A stretch of DNA of 64,000 bases from Oreocharis arfaki (lineage: Eukaryota; Chordata; Aves; Passeriformes; Paramythiidae): positions 424,258 to 488,257 of the forward strand of contig VZRR01005769.1 in NCBI GenBank assembly GCA_013398015.1, in the 5' to 3' direction. Below, in pieces: positions 25,728 to 40,180 of this stretch. Both the position numbers and the translations under genes were made by a program. Each line of letters starts with the position of its first letter. Within the stretch, counting starts at the first letter, position 1. The notes beneath the pieces are model-generated. The model ran no database searches. It was not told where the DNA came from and was given only the letters and a program-made list of their open reading frames with translations.

Positions 25728-28700
25728 GTTTTTGGTGTGTATGTGTGTTGTGGGGATTTTAAAAATTTATTTAGTAAATGCCTGATTTTCTAGAAACATT
25801 TGAGAATTGCTTTTCCACGTGGACCTATCTTTAATATACATAGAAGGTGTCAGCGGACTTATCTGCTCAAGTGTCAAAATGGCCTGCTGCTGGATGCTGT
25901 TACACAAGTAATTTGTTTTAATGCCATTTTTATGTGTGTGCTATCTAGGGCTGTGGTTTCGTGATCAAACAGTATGGATCCCTCTGGATGGCTCTAGGAA
26001 GTAAGGATGCTCAGAGGAACCCGCTGGAGACAAGTGTCCCTTTGGCAGCTGCTGACTGCAGCACAAGCGGTGGGGGCTGCCTGGCTCCTCCCTGGGAGCC
26101 AGTTATGCTGGGATTGGCCTCAAACTAGACTGGATGTGTCTTCAAAATTGTAATAAGTACAATTTTCAGCACTATTCTTCTCTTACTAGTGTACTGGGAG
26201 AGATGATTTCTCTGTGATTTTCACTTTCCAGTTTTTACCACCACTTGAGTGTGCAGGAAAAACAATATCTTCTGTCTTCACTGTTGCTCCATTGTTCTAT
26301 ATTTTTCAGTTATTATGCAGAGTAGGTTGTGCTGTCGAATTATAGGTGAACCTAGTTAAAGTAGGCAATCTTTGTAAAAGGAACATTTCAGCCATGGTGT
26401 TTGTTGTTGGCTTGTTTTTAAAGTGCAGCAGGAAAGAGGTTTGAAAGGTGAATGCTTTTATTTAGTGCTTCTGGGTTTATCTGTCATATCACAAATCTTA
26501 CGTGCTGTGAATTTACTGTGCACTGAAATGACATTACCTGGTTGATTTAGTGCGTATAATTTAAGATATTAAAATGACATTAATGTTTTTCAATAATTGC
26601 TCTATCATTTATCAGTATTTTGATTAATAAAAATTAATATCCTGCATCTTCCTAATGGAATAATTAAGATATTTCAATACAGCAAAAAGAAATCCAGCTC
26701 AAACCTATTTCAACAACATGAAAACCTTGTTTTCCCACAAAAGCCTGTAGAAGTAGGGGAAATATTTTTCCTTCCTATTTCCATTTCTAGCTTGTCTTCT
26801 GAACATCAGGCCAATAACTTCTTGCCATGTTCAGAATATTTCATGTGAATTCTGAGAGTAATAACCATGTTTTATTTGGCTGTCAGGGGCCCTGTAAGAT
26901 GGAAAGATAATGTGTTCATTCTCTGTCCAGTGGGAAGAAAAGACATTGACTGTCTAAAATAATATGAGAAGAATGAGAGCTGGTTAAGTTGATTTTAGGG
27001 AAAATAAAAGCAATATATATACATTTTCAGTGGTACATTGCAAGCTGTTGGTTAGATGGAGAAGGGTAATTTCTTGGGGATTCTATAAAACAAACCAAAA
27101 CAAACACAGCCATGTCTCTTTGTGAACACAGACACCCCCTTGTTCTGGAGGTGCCATCACTTGAGATGCTTCCCTGTTTCCTGTATTTGAGAGGTTTGAA
27201 CCTTTTCTTATCCATGTCATAGGAGATTCAAACTGTTGAAAAGTCTGCAGCCTTCAGTAGGGAAATACACTTCCTGGGACATCTGGTGTAGCAACACTGA
27301 CTCGAGGAGTTCTGTTCCAAGGGATGTGGCTACATCTTCATCATGGTCACAGCACTGTAGCAGTAAGGCAGCTGTGTCCTTCTCAGCACTTGCTGGGCTG
27401 TGGCACATGGAGAATGCAGTCTGTTTGCTTATTCTAATTTTAGTTTTGTTTGCTTGTTGTCCAGTTGCTGGAAGTCAGAATATGTCCCTGATTTCTTGCC
27501 TGGTGGCAGTGGTGTGAGGAAAGGTACTGCTGCCCATATATATATTGCTTTTCTTCTTTGTCACTCCCAGCTGCCTGAATCTGTTCTCCACCTCAGTCAC
27601 CTAATTAGTACTGTAGACTGTAAGTCTTTAATGGAAAATAGCCCATGCATGGGATTTTAAAGTTCTTGAAAAGATTCATATTTCACAAGAACACAGTAGG
27701 TGGATCATTAATAATGGGCAGACAGATCTGGAATCCTAAATCTAAAGAGACACCTGCTTTTGCAGTCCTTATGTCTCCCAAAGCTGCTGTGGTGGCAGCT
27801 CTGCCCTAGTTAAAATAAATTCTTTCCTGGTTGATCGTCAGAGTGTAACTGAGTGGGATTATTCACTGAGGAAGGCAGAATTATACTTGGTTGCATTATT
27901 GGATTGTAGATACAACGACCTGCAAACAAAAATTGGGCTGTGTTCCTTGTAAATGCCTGTGAGGGGCAGTTTCAGCCAAGGGTTGCATGGGGCTCAATGG
28001 CTAAAAATCAAATCATCACTTTGTTTTCTGCTTGCAGACAATTTCAGGGAAACCGGGGCAGGCAGCCGCTTATTATTTTCAGCTTTTGTCTAGACTGTGT
28101 GTCATTGGTGAGGGTTAGCACTGCTGGGGGTCACACTAGCACCTGCAGGCGGTCAGTGATGTGGTTACATATGTCATGTGGATGGTTTTGGGGATTAGGA
28201 GTAGCTTTAACAAGAATTTTTTCTAACTTACATTCAGTGTTTTAATTAAAAGGATGCTGTAGCTTTCCATGGTTGTCTATGTGACAACAATAAACATTTG
28301 ACTGATTGCCTGTCTGACTAATTCAGCTGGACACTTGTCAAAATAATCTAAGATCTTTTCATATATGCAAGACTAAAGACGTCTGACCATCCAAATTTTT
28401 GTCTCTGATTCATTTTTTTACTTGAGCACAGCCAACTCTTATTAGTTTGCCGAGTCAAAGATGTGGAAATGACCTATCACGTCATTTTGATGTAGTTTGA
28501 ATTACTCCTTCAAAATAAAAATCAGATCATGGAATGGATGGTGTTATGAGCACTTCATAGCCCTTTGTTTCTTGCTTTCAGATTAGACTCAAAACATGTC
28601 TTGGTCTGGAAAGCAACTGGTGCACATTGTATTAACAGCCATGTCAGTCTCATAAATTACATTTTTGTAGCCTTTTAGTCAATCGTTCCTTGATTTAAGC

Positions 28701-31700
28701 CACGTGGTTAAGATGATGCACAGCATTTAATACTACTATAGATGTTCCTCTTTGAACATAGGTTCCTTAAATGTTGTAAATGATATTTGGTGGCAGTTCT
28801 CATATTTGTTAACATCTACTAGTTTAATAATGGGAAGTGCAGCTCTTAAGTTGAATTATATAATGTACCTTTTTTTTTGTTATTATCTTCATCTCTCTAC
28901 TTCTCAAATATCTTTGCAATTGAGTAACACAGATGGATACTTACATTTCTTAATTTTAGGCATCAGAATTGTGCTAAAGTTAAACAGGTATCCTCATGTC
29001 TGTACTGCTAGTGGAAGACAGCTACACCCTCCAGAGAGCCATTCAATATTAGACATGCTGAATTCGCTGCTGATATGCAGAAACTGTCTTCTAAAAGCAA
29101 GAATGAAAAGTTGATGTCTGAAATTATGCAATGCTTCTCCAGGAAAAAATATTACTGAAGTAAATTTTTTTAAGGTTTAATGTTAAGGTCAGTTTGCAAA
29201 ATCAAGTCTGCTGCATGACAGGATCTAAATAGAATGAGCTGAGCGTGTAGGAGACTGTTTGGTGTACAAGAAGTGTGTCTGGCTGCTGAGTGAGTGCCAA
29301 GCAGTGTAGTACTTGGTGCTCCTTGCTGGTAGCTGTCCTGCTAACAGCCGTGCAAAACCCCAGACTTTGAGGTTTCAGAAAACCATCTTGCAGAATATAT
29401 GTGCAAGGTTAGTACTATGAGTTTAGCTGGCATTGGTACCTGGATTCAGGGAGGAGTGACTGAGATGCCTCAGTGAAGCAATATAGCCTGAATAGAGCCA
29501 CAACTTTGTCTTTAAAGCATCTCTTAGTTTGTAACCACCAGTATTTGTGCCTACTACAGGTCAACTACTTAACACAGAATGTAAAATTTTATTCATAGTC
29601 TCTGTTTTCTTATTTGATGAATTAGACCTTGACAAAGAGGTCCCCTTCTGTCCGTTTCTTCACCTGTGGTGCCTCTGTGGATGCTGATGTTGGCCAGGTC
29701 TCCTTACACTGGTTTTGAAGGGTTCACATGCTTCTGGAATCAGCACACAAATCGCTACACAGTGGAATTGTGTGACTTCCTGCCCTTCCCTGGGCAGTCA
29801 GGAGTCTCCTGTCTGGCTTAAAAAGCCCAAGCCTCCAGCTGTGGCCTGTTTGTGTGCATATTTTCTCAGACCAAAAATTGCCTGGTAGGCTCTGTGCTGC
29901 CCACGGGTTCCATGGTGCATGGCCCTTCTCCAGGAGAGCTGCCCCACCCTCAGCTTCAGGGACTATGGTGGAAGGAGTTGCAGTTCTGGAATTCTAACCA
30001 ACCAATTCCCAGGTTTTGGGGAGCACAGCAGACAGATGACACATTGATCTGAAATTTTTCATTCCAAAGTTGGTCACTGGTCTTAAATTACTTTTTTTAC
30101 CAAAAAGGGCAGAAAATGGCAGATGATCCAAGCTTCCGAAGAGTTATTTAGGGACTAGAGGGAGGAGGAAGTGGAAGCATCCCTTCAGGTTTTACCGCCA
30201 AATGCCTTTTGCCAACACTGAAACTTGTGCTGTTTCCTTGTCTGCCTGTACTCTGCAGGGAAGCCTTGCCGAAGGAATTTAGGAAAGTGGTCTCTGTCAG
30301 CTCAGTTTGAACTGTTTCTACCTGACAGGCTTGTATGCGAGATATACTGGACTTTGAGTGAACCTCTTAAAAAAACAAACTAAATTCCTAGTTTGATGTT
30401 ATAAAGTAAAAAAAAGTGTTGAGTGTGTGTTTCTGATGAGAATTAATCACAGCTTGAGTGCCTTAGTTGAATGATTTTTTTAGTTATGTAGGCATGGAGT
30501 TCTTTTGTTGGTTTTTGGTTTTGGGGTTTTTTTCATTCTTCTATATTACTAGATTTCTAGGATCAAAGTGAACATGGTGAAAAGGCAAGCGTGCTGTTAA
30601 ATCAGTGTAGTTTTACTTTACAGGATTTAGAAACTTCTAAAAGTTCAAATTCAGGGCTTTCTCATAGGAAGTGTTTGCTGGAAGGTGAATGGAAAAGTAC
30701 ATTGGATCAGCAAAGTGTAAATTAGATGCCAGTGTACTTCCAATGCAATATTCAGAGTAGCCTATATTGAACTGTTCATTGCTTTTGCTCTCAAGTCTCA
30801 GCAGTTTTTTGGGGTTTTTTTCGAGGGACTTGGTGAGTGATCCAAGCTGTTCTGTGCTTTTGAAAGCTGAACATGCTTTGCATTTCTTCACCCACCTTTC
30901 CCTGTGGTTTTCCACTTCTGTGCAATCAGCTGAGGGGGAGCAACCTCCTCCTTATGCAAACCTTATACATGCTTTTCTGGGCTGGGCATGTACCATGGTC
31001 CCTGTTTTGGGAAGCATGGAGTGTTGAGGTGCATTGTGTGAATCCAGAATACCAGACATGCACTGTATTCTTGCTTGAAAAAGCAATGCAAAACACTGAA
31101 TTGAATTCTTTGAAACACTTGTCCTCTTGAACACCTGGTCCTTCACCTCTGCAGTGATTTACACCAGGGCCACAGTTTCTTCTCCAAGTTATGAGTAGGT
31201 TCACCTGCTGGTCCTGGTATTTGTAGGTGTTTGGATACTCAAGAAAGTTCCTTTACTCATGAATTTTAGGGATGGGAGTGGAGTGAAACGAGCATGTAAA
31301 TAGCTCCAAGTGGAGCTCAAGTTAACTTGTGGGAAGGATTGTTGGAAAACCAAAATGATGATGCTCAATTGTTTTCTCAAAGGATACTTCACATACCAAA
31401 GCCTTGATTGGAACCTCCTGGCGTTTTCAGTATACAATTTGCTAGATTAGAACTGAAGGAATATAGCTGGTAACAGACCCAAAATAAACTCATAAACTAA
31501 ACTTTATTCATGCAAGGCAACAGATAAAGAATGAACAGAAATATATGTATAAAGATTGCAGCTTTCTGGCAGTGATGGGGAGTGAGGGGAGATTAGACAC
31601 GGTAGTGCTACTGGGGGAAGAATTAAGTGGCCTCAGAAGAAGCGCTGGTCTTGTCTACTTCTCAGCACTATTTACTTCTCAAGTTTCAGCTGCAAATTAG

Positions 31701-34700
31701 TATCTGCTAAATCTCACCATAGAGGGGTGGGGGAGGCTGCTTTGTATGCACTGGCTCTGAGATACATCGCTGTTATCTGTCCTGTGCTGGTAGCCTGTGT
31801 GGATGTGAGTCATGTGCTTTAATTCCAGCACTGCATCCACGGTGCATTCCATTTGAGCTGGTCTTGAAATCTCCGCTCCTGCATCCCGCACTGTGAGTCT
31901 TCCCTTTGCCTTGGCATCACTGCCTGTGCTGCTGCCTCCTGCTCCCACCCAGAAGGCCCTTTTTACCTTTTAATGCTGCCAACAGATGTGCTTCCAGAGA
32001 AAAAAGTGCATTACCTGTCCACTGGCCTGTGCAGGGAGCCAGGATACAGCTGTGTTTTATACAAATGCTTGCACTACTCTTCCCTTATGTAAATGCTTGT
32101 ATGTTTATTTTCCACTCACTTTTGAGCACTGTGAGATTATTGTGATCTGAGATCATAAAATAACCATATTGGACAGTGCTAAGCTACCAATGCCAAAATA
32201 GAAATTACATATTCCAGTACAGTGTAACTTCTCTTTCCTCTCTAGTTTGTTATTTGGTTTTTTCCTCCTCTTTCCTCCTATCTCTCCGTGATGTCTGAAT
32301 GTGAAAGGATGGTGGAGACAGTCCAGGTGTTTGCCTTTCCCATCTCGGAAATATACCGGAATATCCAAAGTGGGTGTTTAGTGGGAATAAGAAGCGAGTC
32401 AATCTTTGGAGCTCAATGCCAATAATGGCATCCTAAGGGGTTTTTTGGTTGTTGTTGTAGTTCTTATTGAGGTTGGTTTTGAAAGACAGTTGTGGTTGGC
32501 AGCATGTGGGGCTGGACTGGGCTGGGAGATGTGCAGCCCCTCTGCTCTCTGCCTTTTGATTTTGCTTTGCTCACTGCCGAACTGAGGGAGCATTTGTGGG
32601 AACTGACATGTAGTGGGAAGTGCATTTTTTCTTCTTTGTGATTTCTAAGGGAATTTAAAATTTCAGTTTGGATTGAGCTTTTTACATGTTAGCTAGGGCA
32701 AATGTCTTTGTGTGTCCTGGTACCAGCGCTGTGGTCTGACAGATTTACACTTGTTTGCATTTTTAGGCAGCTGCACTGGTCCACCTCCGAGGACTAATCT
32801 CCTTTTCTTCTGCATTAGTTATTTTGGAATTAAGTGTGACATGGAAATATTACATATTTGAAACTTGAGGATTATCACTTGAAGTTTTAAGGGACTTAGC
32901 ACAGCTCAAGTACTCTTGGTAAACTAACATAATTTAAAATTTTAATTTAGATCAGCTTAAGGACAAAATGCTTTATCAGTGATCTGTAAATTGTATTGGC
33001 TACAATTCAAAATGCTAAAAAAATTCTTTTCCAGCCATTTGCCCCTTCTCATAAGGAATTTGATAATGATCATGGATATGATAAGGAGATGCATTGCTTC
33101 TGTTCATCATACAGTCTCAGGCCAGTGCTTTCAAACGTGTACCTAAAGTTAGGTCTAATCGAAGTGTGTTTCAGTACCCCGTGGTGGTTTCTGAGGAAGA
33201 TTTTACAGCCATTCTTTGTGTGTGAAAGTTGGATCACTCTTAAGGGCCTGATCTTCACACCAGTCAGGTCAACAGTAGTTGGCATTGTAGAAAGTAAGAT
33301 CATATAAGTAAATGATAGTTCATTTCCTCAAGTTATTTTATTATGTTGAGCTTATATATACACACGTGGGCACACAGAGCAGGATACTGAAAGTGGTTGT
33401 CTCCTTTTCCAGAGGCTGCTCTGTGAGCTGCTGGTTTGTACCCTGGGTGCTGGAGCTACACGACGAGGAGGCTTCCCTCCTCTTCCCCCCACTTCTGGCA
33501 GCTGACTATTCTGCTGTTTTTCTTGCTCATCTGCTCCATCAGCTGTGCACAGCCTGCACGCTGCCTCTCTCACACTCTGTATGCTTTGCATTTTTGCATT
33601 ATATCCCATTTTGCTCTGTGTTCTCCCCAAGACGTTTGAGGTTCCCATCTCAGGAATTTCTGCCAAGTTCTGATCTCAGCATCTGTTCCTGACATTATCC
33701 AGATGCTCTAATTTTGGGGCCTTTAAAAACATGACTTTTCTGATCCTGTTTTTCTCTGAAACCCAAGTAATCTGAAGCACAGATACGATCATGAAAGCGT
33801 TAATCTAATTGTTAAACAATATAGTCATTCTGGAAAGGACACTTTTGACCACAAGAGTTTTTGCAATTGCTGGTATGTGCTGAATGTAAATTAATTCATT
33901 GTGCCTGGGATAAGGTTACTTTTGTGTAGCTGTGGCTAGATGGAGCTGTCAGAATGTGTAACACGGTTTGATTTATGTGCAAAGGCTACGCACGTTACAC
34001 TTTCCTGGTATGTGCTATTCATTTTACCTACTATGGGGTTCAGTGGTGATACCCTTCTGATGTTTTAGCTTAGGAGATGTAATGCTTGGTAATTATTTTG
34101 GAAAGTGGAGAAGTAATTTGGGATACAACAATTAGGCACAGAGGCTGAAATAAGATTTGCTTTGAGTGTGCGGCAACATTATCTTAAAGCAAGGACATTT
34201 TAAACAGTAATGAATGCATAAATGTTTCTGATTAAATGTGTATTTTTTGGTTTTAGTGTGGGCAAAGTTCTTTTAATAAGTCTCTGGTGAGGCAGGTAAT
34301 TTAAAAGTGGTCTTGCACATGAGAAAAGGTGACCCCTAATGAAAAATATAAAAACTATTGTCTTTAGAAGGTATGCTGTCTCTCATTTTCAGTCTTCGCC
34401 TTTTAATAATAATTGCTAAGATGTTTTAATTAAAAGCAGATCTGGGAGGTATTATCTGCTTCCTCTGTTTAGTCCTTTTAAATGGTAATCACTTTTGACA
34501 GCATAATTTACCCAGCTACCTGTGTTAGCCTTATGCAATGTGTCTGCTTTGTGTGGCACCAAAATACAAACTGCACCCCGAAAAGGCTTTCTGAAAATTC
34601 ATACAATTGGAAAGATTAAATGTGGCAGGAAAAATACGAAGAAAGAGGAATTAAATGAAGATTTAATGAGACAGTCAGAAAAGCTATTTCAAGATGGCTG

Positions 34701-35675
34701 GAGCTTCCCAAGAAATGATTCTTTTGCGAGAGGTAACCAGATTGAATTCACTTCTGTTTCTGCTGAAAGACATTTAGAGAGCAGTGGAAAGGAGGAGGCA
34801 AGATTGGAGGTAGCCTTGGAGTTTGAGGACAGTTTCCATCAAGCAGGATTGTTAGGTGCACACAGAAGAACACGTAGAAAAAGAGAGAAAAGAAAAAACA
34901 TCTTGCCCCGCTCACAAACAAATTGCAGCCCTTAACTTATAATAGTAAAAATTAAAGGAAACTATGAATTAATCAGAAGAATTTATTTGTCTGTAGGTTA
35001 TAAATAAATAATCTTTTGCTGCATGAGTCAAACAGCTTGCTTTGTGTGATGTTTTTGAATGGAGACTTTGGTAATCAAATTCCACATACTCTCTAACCTT
35101 GTGCAAAATTTAATGAAAAACAGAGTTACTACTGAATATACTGTTTTGCCAGCTCAACAAAAGATGTTAAGTTCTGCATATTTTTGCATAATAAAGATGA
35201 GTGTTGACAGTGTAATGATCCATTTGGCACAGATAAAATCATGAATGATTTTAATAACCTTACAACAATATTTGAAGTCACTATGAAATATAGACACTTC
35301 AACCAGGGACAGGCCTGCTGGCCTGGTGTGAAGTGTCAGCTACTTTTATAACCTTAATTTTTCTAGGAGTGAAAAGAGGAGAAATATATGCTAGATGAGC
35401 CACGAGGAGATGGGGAAGCATTAGGGGACCTACAGGAGGGAAGGGATCTGTTTTGAGATTTTCAGTGCAGTCCTTTTCCACAAGTTAAAGCTGATGGGTT
35501 TTGGCAATGCTTTTGTCTCCTTCCCTAGGCTGCATGACGCTTATATTATGTGTTGAAAAATGCATTTTATAGATATGGGGTGAGTCGAGGTAAAATGTGA
35601 GAATGATAGTCTGGTCCCAGGTTTTGTAGCTTGAAATGATTGTGCATACATCTGTAATTTCTCTTTTGGGTTTTG

Positions 35676-35725
35676 TTTTTTTTTTTTTTTTTTTTTTTTT
35701 GGTTTGGTTTTTGGGTTTTTTTTTA
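35676..35725. repeat. Poly-T (25) followed by T/G-rich tract
   Basis: A run of 25 T (35676-35700) is followed by ggtttggtttttgggttttt and further T. On the minus strand this is an A-rich tract with C interruptions. No retroposon body is recognisable next to it. Confidence 0.9.
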
Positions 35726-36713
35726 ACATGTGTTTTGTATTTATCCAGGTGATGTAGTTGCATTGGTCCCAGTTCCACAGTGATTTAGGAAATTAATTTT
35801 CAAAATTAATCCTGAAAATAAGTCTGGAATCTTTCACATGAAATGATTTAGGAGTATAATTGTGTCAGAAGTCTCTATTTATGTTCTTGTGTCTTTGGTT
35901 ATAATGCTCTAATTCTTCATCCCTGTGTAAAAAAAGAGCTCTGCAGGGGGAGGCTTCTGCAACAAGTAGTCAAGAATCACAGACCGATGCAAAATTATTG
36001 TTAGAGTAATATCAGAAATGTGCTTTACTGGTCATTCCTGCATTTCAAAGAAAGACCAGCACTTGACTACCAGTGAATATGTTTTCAAGATGGATGTGAT
36101 GATATTAACCTGCTAGGTTCTTTCTGAGGTTCTCCCTTCTTAATCTCTTATTTCTTCCTGTGGCTTTTTTTTTTTCTTGTTTGTGTTCATAAGGACATAA
36201 AAGGTCAGATTTGAAAAGTTACCAGGTGGCTTTTAAAAACAGAGTTTCAAATATACCTGGGCATCTGATTTCTAGCAATTTTATGGGGAGAAAATACATG
36301 GGAAGCCTTTCCACAGGGCATCCTTATCTGCCAAATTGCTGTTGAAAAAGTGCCTCCAGATAATTTAGAAAATGGTTTTGGCATTGGGAGCCCAGGTTTT
36401 AGTGAATGTCCCTGGGGCTCTGCTACTAAGTTATTAAACTTGGTATTTTGTGGGAAATAAACAGAGGCACTGCCTCCTCCTAGCAGGGTACAGTGTGCGG
36501 TAGATGGAAATCTACCTGGATGCGGATGAACCAAGGTTTTTGAAATTCATTTGGAGATCACTGTAATCTTTTTAGCTGTAGAAAACCTAAAGGTGTTTAG
36601 GAAGATCCTCTCCTTTTCTGGACTATCACATGTTATCTAAGGAGTGTGTGTTTTGCTTAAGACCAGAGCTCCGTGTTTGTCATAGGTTCATGTAATAACT
36701 GTGGTGAGTCAAG

Positions 36714-36741
36714 ATCCTGTGTCTGGGGGTTGCCACAGGAT
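36714..36741. repeat. Inverted repeat with 8-bp stem
   Basis: The arms atcctgtg (36714-36721) and cacaggat (36734-36741) flank the 12-nt loop tctgggggttgc. Significance is low. Confidence 0.55.
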
Positions 36742-39683
36742 GGGATAACCTCCACGGATCTCCTGGCATGTGTCATTTACAATCAGCCCAGCACTGTTGC
36801 ATGGCTATCTTTTATTCTTAATTTTGTGAGGGCAGTCCTAATGTAAGTTAAGTTGCAGTGTTTTCGCTATTAGTACGTGTTTGAGTAATAACAACTGTTA
36901 GTCACGAGGGAACAAGCAGCCATTTGCATTTAGGATATTTTAGAACCTTATTTAAAGAAGGGAGGCAAGAATTATTGTCTAATGTGCTGGTTATTTTTGT
37001 CATTATACACAAAATGAAGACTACTGTTATTGTTGTCTTAAATGTCAGAGTTAAATGATTCTTTCTGATGTGTTTTTTAAAATCTAGATAATGAAGTTAG
37101 TTAAAAAAAGCACCATATCTCATTGTTTTTCAGACCTCTGAAAAGTTTGGGGGTGGGGAGGGGATATGTTATACAAAAGGCAAAAGGCACACAGTTTTAC
37201 CTTTTGAACAGACCTTGACGTTTATTTAAAATAAGCCTAATTTAATCGGTATTGTATTGCACACTGAAGATAATTTAGGCTAGTGTCAAGGACAAGTGTT
37301 ATCTATTCCTTTGTTGTAGTGAGGTATTGAAATAATGAGTGGAACAGAAGGGAATCAGAAAATGTTTGAAGTTTTTCATCTGTGTCTCTAGATGGGTATT
37401 TTTAATCACATTCTCCTGGCTTTTGCATGCAAATTACACTGAACAGCACACACTATAAAATGAAGAGCTGTATTTTACAAAATCTATTTTCTTGAAGTTT
37501 AATAAGCTTGCAAAGATTGTCCTGTGCTTCAACTAACTGGTTACCTTTTTGTACCTCAGCTGAAATTAAAATCTTAGAATTTAATGCTGCTGTTCTGATC
37601 CTATAGCAGAGGAATGAAAAGCCTGGTCTTTTTTCGGAGGTTTCCGAAACCATTTCTTTCTTGGTGCTCAATGACTGCAGCTCCCAATGACAGATGAGAC
37701 AACCGTTAAGATTTAATACATTTTTATTTCAGCAATATATCTTGCTATGTGACACCAGCCCCTCTAATAACCCAGTGTCTGGATTACTTACTGCATGGCG
37801 TCACTGCTTAACTGCTGACCTCTGTGGCAGAAATAAAGTACTGAACTCCTGTACGGTCCATGCTTTTGACTTGGAAATCTGCAGACCTGCAGCGTCATCC
37901 CATACCCACAGGCTCAGCTGCATGAAGTACAGTCAGGGTATCCTTTTGAGCCTTGGCCTGTTAGAAAAGAAGGCAGACTTTCATAGTGTGCTCTAAAAGT
38001 GTAAAATTGCTTCGAAAGTAGTATTAACATCATTGTCCTCAGTGTGGTTCTCATGTACTCATTTGTGCTGAGGAATCAAAAATGTAGGAGATGAAATTGG
38101 CTTATTCACACGCTCAGATGTGCCTCAAATACTTCCCAAGCACAGCGCTCTCTCTTCTGATACCATGTTTTCTTCGTGCACAATTTTAAGCCAAGATAGA
38201 TATAATTTTTTCCTATTTCTTTTCAAAATGATTTAAGGGGATACCATGGTAAATCGCATACTGTGGTAGTTTTGCAGAGTATGTCCTTAGCCGTGAACAA
38301 GAGGACTGTTTGTACAAAAGGATTTCAGAAGAAATCTTTTCTGTATAAATGGAGGATTTAAGAAAATAACAAGGTAGCATATACAGAAAAGTATAATATA
38401 TGCTTTTGAGTGTCGGTGAAGAAAAACCCATTAAAAAAATTCCACGATAAAAACCTTGTGATTGAAAAACTTTCCTGTTTAGGACAGAGATATTTTCTCC
38501 AGCTGTTTTCATAGCCCAAACAAGCATGGATTTGAGCATTTTTGTACCTATCCTATGGAGGGCTTCTAACAATTATGGGAAGAAAACTTCTCTCTAAGCA
38601 TAATATCTTCATTTTTACTGAGAAGCTTAAAAGAAAAACAAGATCGTTTAAAAGAAATTAGGATGACATTCTCTCTTCTTTCATTCTTAACTGTAGTTCT
38701 GTTTTTAGTTGTAAGCTCAGAAATGTCTTTACCCCATAACCTTAACCAAACCAGTTGTGCAGTGAGATATGTCTGCAACTTTTCTCCTTTTTGGATTCCC
38801 ACGGCTCACTCCATCCTTCGTGAGATTAAGGTGCAGCGATGGCACTGCCCACTCTTTCAGCAGGGTTTAGCTTAACCACTGTGGGTACCAGTGGTGATGG
38901 ATGCGTTCACTGAGAAGGCTGGGATCAGTAGCTGATTACAAGAGCTTGGGTAGCGTTCCTTAGCATGGTTACAATTAACAGCAGAAATGCAGCACTCAGA
39001 AGCATGAATTAAAGTAACAAACTGCAGCTTCTAGACCTGTTCCTGGCCAGGTCAGTTTGCCCTGCTGAAGAGAGATTCACCTCCTGGCACCAATGTCCTT
39101 CTTCCCGTTCTGTCAGCTTCATGAAATGTGGGGTTCCTGCATTTCTGGGTTGTCTGTCTGTAAGAGCTGACAAATGTGGATGTCTGTGGGAGTTAGCTGG
39201 TCATGAAGGCCAGGATCCAGCCCTGGTGTTGGACTTGAGGTGTCCATGCAGTAGATTTAGCCAGGTCAGCCTGTCAGAAGGGCTTTGCAGGATAATCTGT
39301 GTGTGCTCTGTATGTCCTTGTGTCTGTCTGTCGGTCTGTACGCGTAGGTTGGTGGTTCAGCTCTCGGACAGTGCATTGTATGCAGAAGTGGTGTCCGGCA
39401 CAGTCAAGGTGTGAGGTCGTGGAGAACCAAATCCAGCCAACCAAGCAGGCAGCTCAGTGTCAGCTACCATTAATAGTCCTTGTGATAATTTCAACTCTGC
39501 TTGGTTATTGTCTTATTTCTTTGTCTAAGCCTTAGCCTGATTTACACCACAGAGGTCAAGTTGAGAGCAATTCAGGCGGAATATACACAAATTACTTTTG
39601 CAGGTCATTTGTGATGATGCCATAGTCATGCTTGCTCTTAGACTGTTGCTCAGCAATAAGGGGGAGAAGGGAAAAAAGTCTTT

Positions 39684-39757
39684 TAAATATATGTAATATT
39701 AAATTAATACTTTAAATATTTTAACATTTTAAATATATTTAAAATATTTTTAGTAGT
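39684..39757. repeat. Extremely AT-rich segment
   Basis: About 75 bases almost entirely A and T with repeated TTTAAATAT-type units (taaatattttaacattttaa). It ends about 420 bp upstream of the CR1 pair at 40.2-41.4 kb. Confidence 0.7.
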
Positions 39758-40180
39758 ATATGAAATTACAGGATAGTACCTAAAACTGCATTTAATTCCT
39801 ACTGGGAGAAGATTAGATTGCAATCTAATATTGATTCTAGAATTTCTCAGATCAAAGTGCCATGGGAAATGAATAATCTAAAGTGATGTTTTAATAAAAA
39901 GCTTGTATATTTACTTCAGAATCATTTCTTAGATTTAAAGAATCATGAAAGCAGAAGATTTTAAAACTACCTGTAAAATTAAAGTATCCTTCAAATCAAT
40001 AGGTGAGTTTTGATCTCGCAAATACTATTTAATTTGGTACGTTATGTTGAGCTTTGAAAGTGAGGGGTGCTTACTTAGTCAGCAGATTTGGGAATGACTT
40101 TCATTGAGAGCTATGATGTATTTTCCAGCAGTGGTTATTTTATCTCGTGGGATTCTGAAGGGGTGGGTTCTGTTCAGCAA

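Larger units (their letters stand above)
14292..40180. other. Long unique intron stretch, no gene seen
   Basis: Nearly 26 kb without a confident interspersed repeat. It holds the CTCF-like palindrome (16.52 kb), a perfect palindrome (23.27 kb), poly-T tracts (25.71 and 35.68 kb) and locally GC-richer islands near 22.25-22.48, 26.0-26.1, 29.64-30.0 and 31.74-31.96 kb that I cannot assign. The open frame 34522-34935 (137 codons) starts at GTG rather than ATG and looks like chance in purine-rich DNA. Confidence 0.55.

Noticed and set aside
33312..33692. 126-codon open frame on + (overlapping a 104-codon frame on -)
   Set aside because: Low-complexity hydrophobic/Ser/Cys composition, frames open on both strands, no family resemblance; a composition effect.
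34522..34935. 137-codon open frame, Lys/Glu/Arg-rich
   Set aside because: It begins at GTG, has no ATG until about codon 49, resembles no family I know, and lies in purine-rich intron where stops are depleted. An open frame this long is roughly expected once by chance in 64 kb over six frames.
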